A stretch of 64,000 nucleotides of DNA from Halorussus pelagicus (GTDB lineage: Archaea; Halobacteriota; Halobacteria; Halobacteriales; Haladaptataceae): assembly GCF_004087835.1 (NCBI RefSeq), contig NZ_CP035119.1, forward strand, positions 2,604,001 to 2,668,000, written 5' to 3'. The position numbers were made by a program, and so were the translations under genes. How positions within the stretch are numbered: the first letter of the stretch is position 1; each line of letters opens with the position of its first letter. Shown here one piece after another: positions 16,218 to 29,190 of the stretch. The notes beneath the pieces are model-generated. The model made no database searches, was not told the origin of the DNA, and was given only the letters and a program-made list of their open reading frames with translations.

Positions 16218-16243
16218 CAGTCGGCGGGCGCGAGACCCGACGA

Positions 16244-16906
16244 ATGACCGACTACGACGCGATTCTGTTTGACAACGACGGCGTACTGGTCGAACCGCCA
16301 AGCGACGCGACTCTCCGACGGGCGGCCGAATCGGCCTTCCGCGCGGTGGGCGTCGAGTCGCCCGACGAGGAACACGTCGCCGACGTACTTCGGGGCGTCA
16401 CGCCCGAGAGTCTACACGAAGTCTGCGACACCTACGGGTTGGACCCCGACGAGTTCTGGACGGCGCGGGACCGCCACGCTTCGGCGGCCCAGCGCGACGA
16501 GTTCCGCGAGGGAGCGCGCGCCCGCTACGACGACGTTGCGGCCGTCGAGGACCTCGCCCACGAGTTCGGTCTCGTGAGTTCGAACCAGCACGAGACCATC
16601 GAGTTCGTCCTCGACCACTGTGGATTCCGAGACCTGTTCGGCACGCACTACGGCCGCGAGATGGGCGTCGGGAGTCTCGACAAGAAGAAGCCGAACCCCC
16701 ATTACCTTGAGCGCGCGCTGGCCGACCTCGGGGGCGAGACCGCCCTCTACGTCGGCGACAGCGAGAGCGACGTGGCGGCGGCCCACCGCGCGGGTCTCGA
16801 CTCCGCGTTCGTCCGGCGCGACCACTGCCGCGGCGTCGAGTTGTCGGTCGAACCCAACTACGAGGTCCCGGACCTCCGAGGAGTGGCCGAGATAGCGGGT
16901 GATTGA
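16244..16906 (+). CDS. HAD-superfamily hydrolase
   Basis: A 220-residue haloacid dehalogenase-like phosphatase. Motif I is FDNDGVL with the nucleophile Asp near residue 10, motif II is the Ser in VSSNQ, motif III is Lys in LDKKKPNP and motif IV is YVGDSESDVAAAHRAG. A helical cap (about 20-90) follows motif I as in the phosphoglycolate phosphatase-like subgroup. The substrate is unknown; a small phosphometabolite is likely. It converges with gyrA 60 bases away. Confidence 0.87.
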   Translation: MTDYDAILFDNDGVLVEPPSDATLRRAAESAFRAVGVESPDEEHVADVLRGVTPESLHEVCDTYGLDPDEFWTARDRHASAAQRDEFREGARARYDDVAAVEDLAHEFGLVSSNQHETIEFVLDHCGFRDLFGTHYGREMGVGSLDKKKPNPHYLERALADLGGETALYVGDSESDVAAAHRAGLDSAFVRRDHCRGVELSVEPNYEVPDLRGVAEIAGD

Positions 16907-16966
16907 GAAACGACGAGCGAAAAACCGGCAAGCGAGAAAACAGCAAACGAGAAACCAGCGAATCAG

Positions 16967-19459
16967 CTACGCTTCGCTCTCGGCCGACTCGTCGGAGTCG
17001 TCGCTTCCGCTTCCGTCCGGAATCACGTCCACGCTGGCCACGCCGTCGTCGCCTTCCAGTTCCATTACCTTCACGCCCATCGTGTTCCGGCCGACTTCGG
17101 AGATATCGCTCGCGCGAATCCGCATAATCTGGCCGTCGTCGCTCATGATAACGAGGTGGTCGGCCGGGGCAACGGCCTTGACCGACGTGACGCCGCCGTT
17201 CCGGCCGCCGGTCTTGATATCGACCAGACCCTTCCCGTTGCGCGACTGCTTGCGGTACTCCGAGAGGGCCGTCCGCTTGCCGTAGCCGTTCTCCGTGACC
17301 GTCAGCAGGTCGCGGTCGGTGCCGTCCTCGGCCGCGACCATCCCGGCGACCGTGTCGTCGCCTTCGAGGTCAACGCCCCGGACGCCCCGAGCGTTCCGGC
17401 CCATCGTGCGGGCCTCGTCCTCGTCGAAACGAATCGCCATGCCGCCGCGAGTGGCGACCAGCAGGTCGGTCGATCCGTCGGTCACTTTCACGTCCACGAG
17501 TTCGTCGCCGTCCTCCAGTTTGGCGGCGATGATACCCGTCGAGAGGATGTTGTCGAACTCCGAGGCGGCGGTCCGCTTGACGTAGCCGTCGCGCGTAACC
17601 ATGCTCAGACACTCCCCGTCCTCGAAGTCGTCGGTGTTGACGACCGCGGTAATCTCTTCGCCGTCGTCCAAGTCAAGCAGGTTGACCGCCGACTTGCCCC
17701 GCGCCGTCCGGGACATCTCGGGAATCTCGTAGGCCTTCAGGCTGTAGACCTGCCCCTGATTGGTGAAACAGAGCAGGTAGTCGTGAGTGTTCGCTCGGAA
17801 CACCTTCGAGACGCGGTCGCCCTCCTTGATGTCGCCGCCGATGATGCCCTTGCCGCCGCGGTTCTGCGCGTCGAACTGGGCGACGGGCATCCGCTTGACG
17901 TAGTCCTGCTCGGTGACGACCACGACCACGTCCTCCTCGGCGATGAGGTCCTCGCGGGTCACTTCGTCGGTGTTCTCGATGAACGAGGTCCGCCGGTCGT
18001 CGTCGTACTCGTCTTTGACCGCAAGTAGCTCCTCCTCGATGACCGAGAGCAGTTCCGACTCGTCGCCGAGGATGGTCTTGAGGCGCTCGATGCGGGATTG
18101 GACGTCCTCGTACTCGTCTTCGATTTCGGCGGCCTCCATCGAGGTGAGGCTACCCAACTGCATCCGAACGATGTGATCGACCTGCTCGTCGGAGAAGTCG
18201 TATTCGGCTTGCAGGTCGGCTTTCGCGCCGTCGCGGTCCTCGGCGTCCTGAATGATGTCCACTACGTCGTCGGCGTGTTCGAGCGCCGTGAGACGCCCTT
18301 CGAGGATGTGGGCGCGGTCCTCGGCCTCGTCGAGTTCGTGCTGGCTCCGCCGTCTGACGACCTCCTTGCGGTGGTCGAGGTAGTGCTGGAGCGTCTCCTT
18401 GAGCGACAGCACCTTCGGTTCGCCATCGACCAGCGCGAGGTTGATGACGCCGAAGGTCTTTTCGAGGTAGCCCTCCAGCAGTTGGTTCTTGACGACTTCC
18501 GTCATCGCGTTCTGCTTGAGTTCGACCACGACCCGGATGCCGTCGCGGTCGGACTCGTCGCGCAGGTCGCGGATGCCTTCGAGCGACCCGTCGTTGACCG
18601 CGTCGGCTATCTTCTCTATCATCCGGGCCTTGTTGGTCTGGAACGGAAGTTCGCTGATAACGATGCGGTCGCTCCCGGTCTCGCGCTCCTCGACCTCGAA
18701 CTCCGCGCGCATCCGGATTCGACCCCGCCCCGTCTTGTAGGCGGCGTGAACCGAGTTCCGGCCGACGATGTTCGCGCCGGTCGGGAAATCCGGACCCTTG
18801 ACGTGTTCCATCAGGTCCTCGACGGTCGCGTCGGGATTCTCGATGAGTTCCACCGTCGCGTCCACGACTTCGCCGAGATTGTGCGGCGGGATGTTCGTGG
18901 ACATGCCGACCGCGATGCCCGACGACCCGTTGACCAACAGATTCGGGAACGCCGAGGGCAACACCTCCGGTTCCTGCAAGCGGTCGTCGTAGTTCGATTT
19001 CCAATCGACGGTGTCCATGTCGATATCGGCCAGCAACTCCTCGGCGATGGGACCCATTCGGGCCTCGGTGTATCGCATCGCGGCGGCCGGGTCGCCGTCG
19101 ATAGAGCCGAAGTTCCCCTGCCCGTCCACGAGGGGGTACCGCATCGAGAAGTCCTGTGCCATCCGAACGAGCGCGTCGTAGATGGACTTGTCACCGTGGG
19201 GGTGGAAGTCGCCCATCGTGTCGCCGACGATGTTCGAGGACTTCCGATGGCTTGCCCAGCTGGAGATGCCCGCCCGGTGCATCGCGTAGAGGATGCGCCG
19301 GTGGACGGGCTTCAGTCCGTCGCGCACGTCAGGGAGCGCGCGGCCCGCGATGACCGACATCGCGTAGTCGATGTAGCTCTGCTCCATCTCGTCCTCGACG
19401 CGGACGTTCCGTACTCGCTCTGCGACCTCGTCGGGGAGGTCCGGTGTATCCGTACTCAT
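16967..19459 (-). CDS. gyrA: DNA gyrase subunit A
   Basis: An 830-residue GyrA, the cleavage-religation subunit that forms A2B2 gyrase and introduces negative supercoils. The active-site Tyr is Y130 in [11 protein letters not shown]. The C-terminal beta-pinwheel contains several blades with [23 protein letters not shown] and [11 protein letters not shown], the gyrase-box-like repeats. At the position of E. coli Ser83 there is Lys91 (HGDKSIYD). ATG 19459 lies one base past the gyrB stop on the minus strand, so gyrB-gyrA form an operon; the upstream in-frame codon is only a TTG. Confidence 0.96.
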   Translation of the reverse strand: MSTDTPDLPDEVAERVRNVRVEDEMEQSYIDYAMSVIAGRALPDVRDGLKPVHRRILYAMHRAGISSWASHRKSSNIVGDTMGDFHPHGDKSIYDALVRMAQDFSMRYPLVDGQGNFGSIDGDPAAAMRYTEARMGPIAEELLADIDMDTVDWKSNYDDRLQEPEVLPSAFPNLLVNGSSGIAVGMSTNIPPHNLGEVVDATVELIENPDATVEDLMEHVKGPDFPTGANIVGRNSVHAAYKTGRGRIRMRAEFEVEERETGSDRIVISELPFQTNKARMIEKIADAVNDGSLEGIRDLRDESDRDGIRVVVELKQNAMTEVVKNQLLEGYLEKTFGVINLALVDGEPKVLSLKETLQHYLDHRKEVVRRRSQHELDEAEDRAHILEGRLTALEHADDVVDIIQDAEDRDGAKADLQAEYDFSDEQVDHIVRMQLGSLTSMEAAEIEDEYEDVQSRIERLKTILGDESELLSVIEEELLAVKDEYDDDRRTSFIENTDEVTREDLIAEEDVVVVVTEQDYVKRMPVAQFDAQNRGGKGIIGGDIKEGDRVSKVFRANTHDYLLCFTNQGQVYSLKAYEIPEMSRTARGKSAVNLLDLDDGEEITAVVNTDDFEDGECLSMVTRDGYVKRTAASEFDNILSTGIIAAKLEDGDELVDVKVTDGSTDLLVATRGGMAIRFDEDEARTMGRNARGVRGVDLEGDDTVAGMVAAEDGTDRDLLTVTENGYGKRTALSEYRKQSRNGKGLVDIKTGGRNGGVTSVKAVAPADHLVIMSDDGQIMRIRASDISEVGRNTMGVKVMELEGDDGVASVDVIPDGSGSDDSDESAESEA

Positions 19460-19460
19460 A

Positions 19461-21960
<2,500 letters not shown>

Positions 21961-22148
21961 GCGAGAGGGTACGACAGTGCGGTGGAAAACCGCTCTGGCG
22001 AGATACCACTCGAACTATTTCTTTTGCGCCACCGCGAGCGGCGAGTCGGCCGCCGCGACCTCGGGACGAAGCCGCCGAACGCACCTCATTTACTATATCG
22101 AAATACAGTTTATTCACTATTTTTACTTTCATTCTGGCATCAAGAAGG

Positions 22149-22157
22149 CTTTAACAT
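22149..22157 (+). promoter_or_regulatory. TATA-like box for top6BA
   Basis: CTTTAACAT is centred 30 bases before the top6B ATG at 22183 and follows an A+T-rich stretch (about 22086-22145). Confidence 0.65.
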
Positions 22158-22182
22158 CTACGCGGCTACGACGTACTACAGA

Positions 22183-24597
22183 ATGCCATCTATCCAGTCG
22201 ACGCTCGGCGAGGAGGAGGGGATCGCCGAGGAGTTGGCCGAGAGCCAACGCCAGATCTCTATCGCCGAGTTCTTCGAGAAGAACAAGCACATGCTCGGGT
22301 TCGACAGCGGTGCCCGAGGGCTGGTGACAGCGGTGAAGGAGGCGGTTGACAACGCCCTCGACGCGACCGAGGAGGCGGGTATCAAGCCCGACATCTACGT
22401 CGAAATCGACGACGAGGGCGACTATTACACCCTCGTCGTCGAGGACAATGGTCCCGGAATCACCAAAGAGCAGGTCCCGAAAGTCTTCGGAAAACTCCTC
22501 TACGGCTCGCGGTTCCACGCCCGAGAACAGAGCCGCGGTCAGCAGGGAATCGGGATTTCGGCGGCGGTCCTCTACGCCCAGCAGACCTCCGGCAAGCCAG
22601 CGAAGATTACCAGCAAGACCGAGGAAGGGACCGAGCAGTACTTCGAACTCATCATCGACACCGATGAGAACGAACCGGAAATCAAACACGAGGCCGACTC
22701 GCCGCCCGTGGGCAAGCACGTCAACGACACCCACGGGACTCGCATCGAGTTGGAGATGGAGGCCAACATGCGGGCGCGCCAGCAGCTCCAGCGTTACATC
22801 AAGCACACAGCGGTCGTCAACCCCCACGCTCGCATCGAGTACCGCGAACCGAGCATGGACGAGCCACAGCAGTTCCGGCGGGCCGAGCGCGCGGAACTCC
22901 CGGCCGAGACTGAAGAGATTCGCCCGCACCCCCACGGCGTCGAACTCGGGACGTTGCTGAAGATGCTCGCTAGCACTGACTCCCACAGCATTTCGGGATT
23001 CGCACAGGAGGAGTTCACCCGTGTCGGTCGCAAGACCGCCGACTCCATCCTTGACAACTTCCGCGACCGCCACTTCGGCCGCGAGGCGGCGTGGCAACCG
23101 CCCCAGAGCAACCAGAAATCCGACCTCGCGCGCGCAGTCGCGTCCGCGGTCTCGAACAAGACCGCGGACGCGACCGCCGCGTTCGGCGACGAGGTCGCCG
23201 AGACCGTCACCGCTCGAAACCGGGTCGCTCACAGCGAACTGGTCGAAATCGTCGCCGAGACCGCCGAGTCGGTCGGCGACGGCGAGGCGTTCAACGAGAC
23301 GTTCGGCGACACCGTACAACAAAACGCCGTCGAAGCCGCGTGGGCCGAACTCACGGAGGGGCGGACCAGCGATCTCTACGGACTCGTGGACGCCGCGACC
23401 AGCACCCGGAAGGACGACGAGACCATCCACGGTCTCGCCGAACGCCTCGCCAAGCGCTTCGAGAAGGGCCGCGAGCGCGACCGCGCGACTCACGACGAGT
23501 TGCGCGACTACGTGGACACGGCCGCCGACCAGACCGAAGAGTTCGACGACGCGACCATCGGCGAGACGGCGCGCGAAAACGTCGTCATGGAGGTCTGGAA
23601 CGCGATGGTCACGGTCCCCGACGAGGTGCCGAAAGTCCGGGAGTTCGTGGACGACCGCGACATGTCCAGCGACCTGTTGGCGGCGATGACCGAAACCGAC
23701 ATCATTTCGCCGCCGACCAACTGCCTGTCGCCCATCACCGCCGACCTCGTGGAGGCCGGACTCCGAAAGGAGTACGACGCCGACTTCTACGCGGCTTCGA
23801 CCCGCGACGCCGACGTTCACGGCGGCGACCCCTTCATTGTGGAGGCCGGAATCGCCTACGGCGGCGAGTTGGAAGAGGAGGGCAAGGCCGAGGTCCTGCG
23901 GTTCGCCAACCGCGTCCCGCTGGTCTACCAGCGTGGGGCCTGTGCGACGACCGACGTGGTCAAATCCATCGGCTGGCGCAACTACAACCTGAGCCAACCC
24001 GGCGGGTCGGGCATCCCGAACGGCCCGGCGGTCATCATGGTCCACGTCGCCTCGACCAACGTGCCGTTCACCAGCGAGAGCAAGGACGCCGTCGCCAACG
24101 TCCCCGAAATCGAGGACGAAATCGAGTTGGCGATTCGGGAGGCCGCCCGCGAGTTGAAGTCGTATCTCAACAAGCGCAAATCGCTTGAGAAGCGCAAGAA
24201 AAAGCAGAACGTTATCGCCTCGATTCTTCCGGAGATGGCCGAGAAGTTGGCCGACGTGACCGACCAGAGCGAACCCCGGTACGAGGACGCGCTGGCCCGA
24301 ATCATGAACAACGTGCTGGTCGAACGCGAAGTCGAGAACGGCACCGTTCGGCTCACCGTCGAGAACAACAGCGACACGAACGCCTCGCCGGAAATCACCG
24401 AAATCGTGAACGCGCAACCACAGAATCTCTCGGACGGCGCAACCGCCGTGGACATGGACGGCGAGTGGTTCGTCAAGTGGTCGCCGACCGTCGGGAGCGG
24501 CGACGAGGTCACGTTGGAGTACGAGGTCGGCGAGGACGCATCGTTCGACGTTAGCGTCGAAGGAATCGAGGACCCGAAACTCACCATCAACCAATGA
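22183..24597 (+). CDS. top6B: Type IIB DNA topoisomerase VI subunit B
   Basis: An 804-residue Topo VI B subunit, the ATPase half of the A2B2 enzyme that relaxes and decatenates DNA. The Bergerat fold is clear: [10 protein letters not shown] (E53, N57), VEDNGPGI and [23 protein letters not shown] transducer with a conserved Lys region lies near [15 protein letters not shown]. It is much longer than the roughly 530-residue Sulfolobus protein because of a charged insertion at about residues 290-490, seen in halophilic orthologues. Its stop overlaps the top6A start as ATGA. Confidence 0.96.
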   Translation: MPSIQSTLGEEEGIAEELAESQRQISIAEFFEKNKHMLGFDSGARGLVTAVKEAVDNALDATEEAGIKPDIYVEIDDEGDYYTLVVEDNGPGITKEQVPKVFGKLLYGSRFHAREQSRGQQGIGISAAVLYAQQTSGKPAKITSKTEEGTEQYFELIIDTDENEPEIKHEADSPPVGKHVNDTHGTRIELEMEANMRARQQLQRYIKHTAVVNPHARIEYREPSMDEPQQFRRAERAELPAETEEIRPHPHGVELGTLLKMLASTDSHSISGFAQEEFTRVGRKTADSILDNFRDRHFGREAAWQPPQSNQKSDLARAVASAVSNKTADATAAFGDEVAETVTARNRVAHSELVEIVAETAESVGDGEAFNETFGDTVQQNAVEAAWAELTEGRTSDLYGLVDAATSTRKDDETIHGLAERLAKRFEKGRERDRATHDELRDYVDTAADQTEEFDDATIGETARENVVMEVWNAMVTVPDEVPKVREFVDDRDMSSDLLAAMTETDIISPPTNCLSPITADLVEAGLRKEYDADFYAASTRDADVHGGDPFIVEAGIAYGGELEEEGKAEVLRFANRVPLVYQRGACATTDVVKSIGWRNYNLSQPGGSGIPNGPAVIMVHVASTNVPFTSESKDAVANVPEIEDEIELAIREAARELKSYLNKRKSLEKRKKKQNVIASILPEMAEKLADVTDQSEPRYEDALARIMNNVLVEREVENGTVRLTVENNSDTNASPEITEIVNAQPQNLSDGATAVDMDGEWFVKWSPTVGSGDEVTLEYEVGEDASFDVSVEGIEDPKLTINQ

Positions 24598-25685
24598 GCG
24601 CAGACAACGAAGCAGAAGCCCAAGAGAAACTCATCGACCTCGCCGCGGAGTTCTACGACCAGTTCGAGCGCGGCGACATCCCCGAGATGTCGCTCCCGAC
24701 CCGGACCAAGAGCAACATCGTCTTCGACGAGGACGAGAACGTCTGGGTGTACGGCGACCGCGAAAGCACACGGAGCGCCAACAGCGTCCGGGGCGCTCGT
24801 AAACTACTGAAGGCTATATACACTATCGACTTCCTCTCCGAGCAGTTGGAGGAAGACCGTTCATCGACCCTGCGTGAACTCTACTACCTCAGCGAGAGCT
24901 GGGACGTGAACGAGGCGCAGTTCTCCTCGCAGGACGAGTCCAACCAGTTGGTCGAGGACTTAGAAATCGTCTCGGAGGTCACGCGCGAGGACTTCCACAT
25001 GCGCCCCGAGGAGTCGGGCGCGACCATCATGGGACCGCTCTATCTCCGCGAACAGACTCGCCGCGGCGAGCGCGAGATCCACTGTCAGAAGGACGTTGGA
25101 GAGGGCGGCTACCAGATTCCGAACAACCCCGACACCATCGAGTTTCTGGACCACGACGCCGACTTCGTCCTCTGCGTGGAGACCGGTGGCATGCGCGACC
25201 GACTGGTCGAGAACGGCTTCGACGAGAAGTACAACACCATCGTCGTCCACCTCAAGGGTCAGCCAGCGCGCGCGACTCGCCGCATCACCAAGCGCCTCCA
25301 CGACGAACTCGACCTGCCCGTAACCGTCTTCACCGACGGCGACCCGTGGTCGTACCGCATCTTCGGGTCGGTAGCCTACGGGTCCATCAAGTCGGCCCAC
25401 CTCAGCGAGTATTTGGCCACGCCGGAGGCCCAGTTCATCGGCATCCAACCCGAAGACATCGTGGAGTACGACCTGCCGACCGACCCCCTCAGCGACTCCG
25501 ACGTGAACGCGCTCGAAAGCGAACTCGAAGACCCGCGCTTCCAGACCGACTACTGGGAGGAGCAGATAGAGATTCAACTTGACATCGGGAAGAAGTCCGA
25601 ACAGCAGTCGCTGGCGTCTCACGGACTGGACTTCGTGACCGAGCGGTATTTGCCCGAGCGACTCGAAGCGATGGGCGTCCTGTAG
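24594..25685 (+). CDS. top6A: Type IIB DNA topoisomerase VI subunit A (Spo11-like)
   Basis: A 363-residue A subunit that makes the transient double-strand break. The N-terminal winged helix contains [10 protein letters not shown] with the catalytic tyrosine among Y97-Y98, and the TOPRIM domain shows [13 protein letters not shown] (Glu) and [13 protein letters not shown] (DxD) for magnesium binding. The length matches archaeal A subunits. Translation is probably coupled to top6B by the four-base overlap. Next to gyrBA, this places both supercoiling enzymes in one chromosomal neighbourhood. Confidence 0.97.
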   Translation: MSADNEAEAQEKLIDLAAEFYDQFERGDIPEMSLPTRTKSNIVFDEDENVWVYGDRESTRSANSVRGARKLLKAIYTIDFLSEQLEEDRSSTLRELYYLSESWDVNEAQFSSQDESNQLVEDLEIVSEVTREDFHMRPEESGATIMGPLYLREQTRRGEREIHCQKDVGEGGYQIPNNPDTIEFLDHDADFVLCVETGGMRDRLVENGFDEKYNTIVVHLKGQPARATRRITKRLHDELDLPVTVFTDGDPWSYRIFGSVAYGSIKSAHLSEYLATPEAQFIGIQPEDIVEYDLPTDPLSDSDVNALESELEDPRFQTDYWEEQIEIQLDIGKKSEQQSLASHGLDFVTERYLPERLEAMGVL

Positions 25686-26534
25686 TCAGGCGAACTCTCG
25701 TTCTCGCTCCGGTCCCGTTTCGTCGTCATCTCGCTCCCGGACGAACGGGTCGCCGTTCGCGCACGCTCGGCAGTAGATATTTTCGCCCTCACTCAGCGTT
25801 TCCACGGGAATCCCGGCGACGTAGCGCTTCTCGGCGAAGGTCCGGCGCACGCCGGTTCCGACCGGGCGAGCGCAGGCCGAACACGGGCGATTGGGTTCGT
25901 CCACGATTTCCTCGTCGGTCGTCTGGCGACGGCCGAACGTCGTCGGCGATTCGAAGCCCGGCGCGAACTGCATGGCGAGCGGAATCGACGCGACTGCCCC
26001 CAGCAGGAAGACGACTGCGAGGAGGGTCGTCAGGAACGACGACGTGAGCCAGAGCGCCAGCGTGCCGACGAACGCGAGCCACGCCCCGAACAGCAGTCCG
26101 GCCGCGATGCCGACAGCGGACTTCAGCGTCCACTCTGACGAGTTCTCGTCGGGGCGGCGCTCGGTACCGTCCGGGCGGAGTTCGATGCGTTCGGCTCCGG
26201 GCGAGTAGTTGTACCACGCGTACAGCAGGTTTCCGGCAGGAGTGGTGACCGCCAACAGGAGCGCGTGTATCCACAGCGACCCGATTGTTCGGTTGACCAT
26301 CACGACGCCGTCGCCGTCGTCGCGCTTCACCTCCCAGCCGTCGAGCGCGAGCGATTCGACGCGCTCTCGGAGACCGGGGTCGGAGAGGGCCGCCGCGTCG
26401 GTGTCGGGCGCAACACCCTGAGCGCCCGCGGTCTCCTCGTCCACGGCGGACCCGCACTGCGAACAGAAGCTGTCGCCGGGCGATAGCGACGCTCCGCACT
26501 GCGAACAGAAGTTAGGTGTGGTGCGAGGACTCAC
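25686..26534 (-). CDS. Zinc-ribbon membrane protein
   Basis: A 282-residue protein with an N-terminal double CxxC ribbon (FCSQCGASLSPGDSFCSQCG), a soluble segment, two or three transmembrane helices (about residues 90-112, 137-158 and 160-185) and a second, C-terminal zinc-binding pair set (CSACARP... YCRACA). The start codon is GTG at 26534. The role is unknown; the combination of zinc ribbons and a helical hairpin is common among uncharacterised haloarchaeal proteins. It ends directly against the top6A stop in convergent orientation. Confidence 0.75.
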   Translation of the reverse strand: MSPRTTPNFCSQCGASLSPGDSFCSQCGSAVDEETAGAQGVAPDTDAAALSDPGLRERVESLALDGWEVKRDDGDGVVMVNRTIGSLWIHALLLAVTTPAGNLLYAWYNYSPGAERIELRPDGTERRPDENSSEWTLKSAVGIAAGLLFGAWLAFVGTLALWLTSSFLTTLLAVVFLLGAVASIPLAMQFAPGFESPTTFGRRQTTDEEIVDEPNRPCSACARPVGTGVRRTFAEKRYVAGIPVETLSEGENIYCRACANGDPFVRERDDDETGPEREREFA

Positions 26535-26671
26535 ACTCTAAGTAGTTGCGGCCGGAATAAGTAAATTGTGCTGCATTTCCGAGAACCCGACTGGGAACCG
26601 AAGCGCGGGCGGCATCCTCTCGATAGCTGACTGCCAGTAGACGTAACCCGGAACACGTCGTAGCGCGTTCG

Positions 26672-26881
26672 ATGCCACTCAGCGCACGTAACCGACTCGC
26701 GGGAACCGTGAAGTCGCTCGACACGGCGGGACTGACGGCGGAAGTCGTCGTGGAGACCGACGACGGAACCGAGGTCACGTCGATAATCACCAGCAAGTCG
26801 GCTGACCGACTCGGCTTGGCGGAAGGCGCGGACGTGAACGCGGTCGTCAAAGCGACCGACGTGATGATTGAGAGCGAGTAA
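26672..26881 (+). CDS. TOBE-domain molybdate/tungstate-binding protein (molbindin-like)
   Basis: A 69-residue single TOBE/Mop domain, LSARNRLAGTVKSLDTAGLTAEVVVET...SADRLGLAEGADVNAVVKATDVMIE, the full length of a molbindin. Such proteins bind molybdate or tungstate oxyanions, as oligomers, for storage or sensing. No molybdate transporter is adjacent. The small size and the isolated position suggest an independent cytoplasmic molbindin rather than a domain broken from ModC or ModE. Confidence 0.85.
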   Translation: MPLSARNRLAGTVKSLDTAGLTAEVVVETDDGTEVTSIITSKSADRLGLAEGADVNAVVKATDVMIESE

Positions 26882-26932
26882 CGAGGGAGGACCGCGCGAG
26901 CGAACGGAGAGTGCTCGCGCCCGAACCGCTCG

Positions 26933-27406
26933 TCACTCGCTGTCGAACCAACTCTCCAGCACCGATTCGACCGCTTCGTCCTGCGAGCGAACGTGCCTGC
27001 GCTCGGGGTCGCTCCGGTAGTCGAGGCGTCGGAAGTCGCCGACAGCGACGCGCTCGGCGTCGAGTTTCGCGGCCGCCGCGACCTGTTCGTCGTCCAGCGC
27101 GAACGAGCGGTCGCCTTCGGCGCGGGCCTCGCGGTCAACCAAGGTCCGGACTTCTTCGAGCGCGTCGATACCTCGACTCGTCCAACAGTCGTGACAGCAC
27201 CGGAACCGGAGGGTGCCGCCGTAGTCGCCGACTGCGGTCGGCGCGAGACCGCCGTCCATCGCCGCGCCCCAGACGAGACCGAGAGTATCGACCGTGACGT
27301 GTCGGTCGTCGTCGCTCCCGCAGGCCGCGCAGGCGGTCGGTTCGTCGGCGTAGGGCCAGTCGTCGGGGACCTTCTCCATGCCCGGAACGTGGTAGCGGGG
27401 CGACAT
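26933..27406 (-). CDS. Hypothetical zinc-binding protein
   Basis: A 157-residue acidic protein with two cysteine pairs, CAACGSD near residue 25 and CCHDC near residue 70, which could bind one zinc ion, and a C-terminal helical region. No catalytic motif is recognised. Start could be ATG 27406 or ATG 27379 (MEKVPDDWPY), the second matching the domain boundary better. It converges with the TOBE gene and precedes a small membrane protein gene on the same strand. Confidence 0.65.
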   Translation of the reverse strand: MSPRYHVPGMEKVPDDWPYADEPTACAACGSDDDRHVTVDTLGLVWGAAMDGGLAPTAVGDYGGTLRFRCCHDCWTSRGIDALEEVRTLVDREARAEGDRSFALDDEQVAAAAKLDAERVAVGDFRRLDYRSDPERRHVRSQDEAVESVLESWFDSE

Positions 27407-27472
27407 ATACGTGGTCTTTCGGGTTTCGGTGCGACGTTCGCGTCGGCGGCCGCGAGTGAGGTGCGACGCGCC

Positions 27473-27820
27473 TCATCGGAGCAGAACGGCCAGTCCCGCG
27501 ATGTTCCACAGGACGAGACCGAGACCGTAGAACAGCATCTTCGCGCGGAGCGAGAGGTGGGCGCTCGACCCCGAAAGCATCTCCGTCCCGTTCATCCCCT
27601 CGGTCACCGCCTCCATCCCGGAGTCCTCGGCCATGCCGACCCCCGAGGCTGGCGCGGCCCCGGCCTCGCCAGCGCCGAGAACGACGAGGAGGACGCCGGT
27701 CCCGGCGAGCAGAAGGAGTGTGAGTCCGGTGCTGAAAACGAGGTAGGCGACGCCGACCGTTGCGGCCGCGGCGAGGCCGGTGTAGCGAACCACGGGGGCG
27801 AGCAGTGCGTTCCAGTCCAT
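27473..27820 (-). CDS. Small membrane protein
   Basis: A 115-residue protein with hydrophobic segments at about residues 10-32, 34-56 and 95-113 and a small methionine- and glycine-rich loop (GVGMAEDSGMEAVTEGMNG) between them. Function unknown. It lies just downstream of the frameshifted membrane gene at 27879-28292, so the two were possibly a co-transcribed pair. Confidence 0.6.
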   Translation of the reverse strand: MDWNALLAPVVRYTGLAAAATVGVAYLVFSTGLTLLLLAGTGVLLVVLGAGEAGAAPASGVGMAEDSGMEAVTEGMNGTEMLSGSSAHLSLRAKMLFYGLGLVLWNIAGLAVLLR

Positions 27821-27878
27821 GCCCGGTAGTTGTCAGACAGGAACAAAAATCCGGAGGGTCGTCCCGAAGAGTGTAATT

Positions 27879-28292
27879 CTACGCGAGGAGCAGTTCGAGA
27901 CCGGGCCGACCGCAAAGCCACCGCTCGACCGCCGCTAGCAGGAAGTAGCCCGCGACGTACAGCGGTGCGAAGAGAAAGACGAAGGTGAACCCCCGGCGTG
28001 TCTCCCTGCCCGCTCCCGATTGGTGGGTACTCGATAAGGATGTGCCAGAACGCGAGCAGACCGGCCATCAGGACAACCGGACTCCGGATGCGATAGCGAA
28101 CCCAGAGGGCAATCGGGACGCCGACGACACCGGCCGCTCCGGCGAGCGCACCGCCGACGGTCAGCCAGAGCGGCGTCGAGAAGGCAATTTCTGACGAGGG
28201 TCGAGACCCCACGCGAGGACGACGGCGGCATAGAGCGCGCTACCGACTGCCGCGAGCAGTGCGGGCCGGGTCCATCGTCGTACCGGGAGCAT
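27879..28292 (-). pseudogene. Frameshifted haloarchaeal membrane protein gene
   Basis: Three adjoining minus-strand segments together read as one membrane protein of about 138 residues. Frame 0 from ATG 28292 gives MLPVRRWTRPALLAAVGSAL...; the reading then moves near 28200 to another frame giving STPLWLTVGGALAGAAGVVG... and AFWHILIEYPPIGSGQ, then returns near 28000 to the first frame giving FTFVFLFAPLYVAGYFLLAA... and a TAG at 27879. The two shifts cancel. The second lies beside a run of five Gs. Either a genuine decayed gene or two indel errors in the assembly. Confidence 0.65.
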
Positions 28293-28353
28293 TTACTCTC
28301 AAAAATAACTAGCAACTTAGAAGAAATAATCTCCTCGGTTCCGCTCCGTCTGC

Positions 28354-29115
28354 CTACTCGTCCAGCACCACGGGAACGCCGCGCTTGGCCACGTCGGCGG
28401 CGAACGCGCCCGAATCGGTCTCCAGCGCCTCGAAGGTGTTGTAGTGAATCGGCAGCACGAGGTCGGGGTCCATCGCTTCCGCGAGTTCCGCGGCCTCCTC
28501 GCGGTTCATCGTGAACGACCCGCCGATGGGCGGGCAGAACAGCGACACGTCGAGTTCCGTGTGGCCCGGCAGAGCGTCGGAGTCGCCCGGCCAGAACACC
28601 GTCACGTCCTCGGCGTTCCGGCCGGGGAGCGTGAGGTGGTAGCCGACGCCGAATCCCTCGGGGTGGAAGGGGTCGCCGTTCGCGTCGGTGTGAGGCCCGT
28701 CGGGTTCGTTGTAGCCCGCGACCGACCGGACGATAACGTTGCCGAGCAGAAGGTCGTCCGTCTCGTCCACCTTGATGACTTCGTAGGGCAAGTCGCCTAA
28801 CGCCTCCACGTCGCGGTCGATTTTCGGCGGATAGACCGCATTGTAGACGACCAGCGTGGCGTCCTCAGCGGCGACGCGCCGAATCGCGTCGGAGTCGTAG
28901 TGGTGGTCGTGGGTGACCAGTACGAGGTCGCCGTCTTCCGGGCGATAGTCGCGCGCCTCGGGGTGGCCGACGCCCGGCGAGTCTGGCCGCCACTCGCCCG
29001 TGAGCGTGCCGTACCGGCCGGGGTCAACGTAGACGACCGTTCCGTCGGGCGATTCGAGCCGCAGGCCAGCGTAGCCGAGCCACTCCGCGGTGAGTCCGTC
29101 GTGTCGAATTGTCAT
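28354..29115 (-). CDS. Metal-dependent hydrolase of the metallo-beta-lactamase superfamily
   Basis: A 253-residue protein of the UlaG/UPF0173-like branch. The core motif is THDHHYDSDAIRRV (residues about 85-98), with further metal ligands expected at VAGYNEPDGPH, FWPGDSD and the C-terminal PIHYNTFEA. Substrate unknown; relatives act on small phosphodiesters or lactones. ATG 29115 is chosen because MTIRHDGLTAEWLGYAGLRL is the typical family start. It lies 75 bases downstream of the methyltransferase gene on the same strand. Confidence 0.83.
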   Translation of the reverse strand: MTIRHDGLTAEWLGYAGLRLESPDGTVVYVDPGRYGTLTGEWRPDSPGVGHPEARDYRPEDGDLVLVTHDHHYDSDAIRRVAAEDATLVVYNAVYPPKIDRDVEALGDLPYEVIKVDETDDLLLGNVIVRSVAGYNEPDGPHTDANGDPFHPEGFGVGYHLTLPGRNAEDVTVFWPGDSDALPGHTELDVSLFCPPIGGSFTMNREEAAELAEAMDPDLVLPIHYNTFEALETDSGAFAADVAKRGVPVVLDE

Positions 29116-29190
29116 GCCCGCAGGTTGGAGCGGGGCAGTCAAAACGGTTCGGCCTCGGTGGAACATCCATTCCGAAATCCGCGAGCGCGG

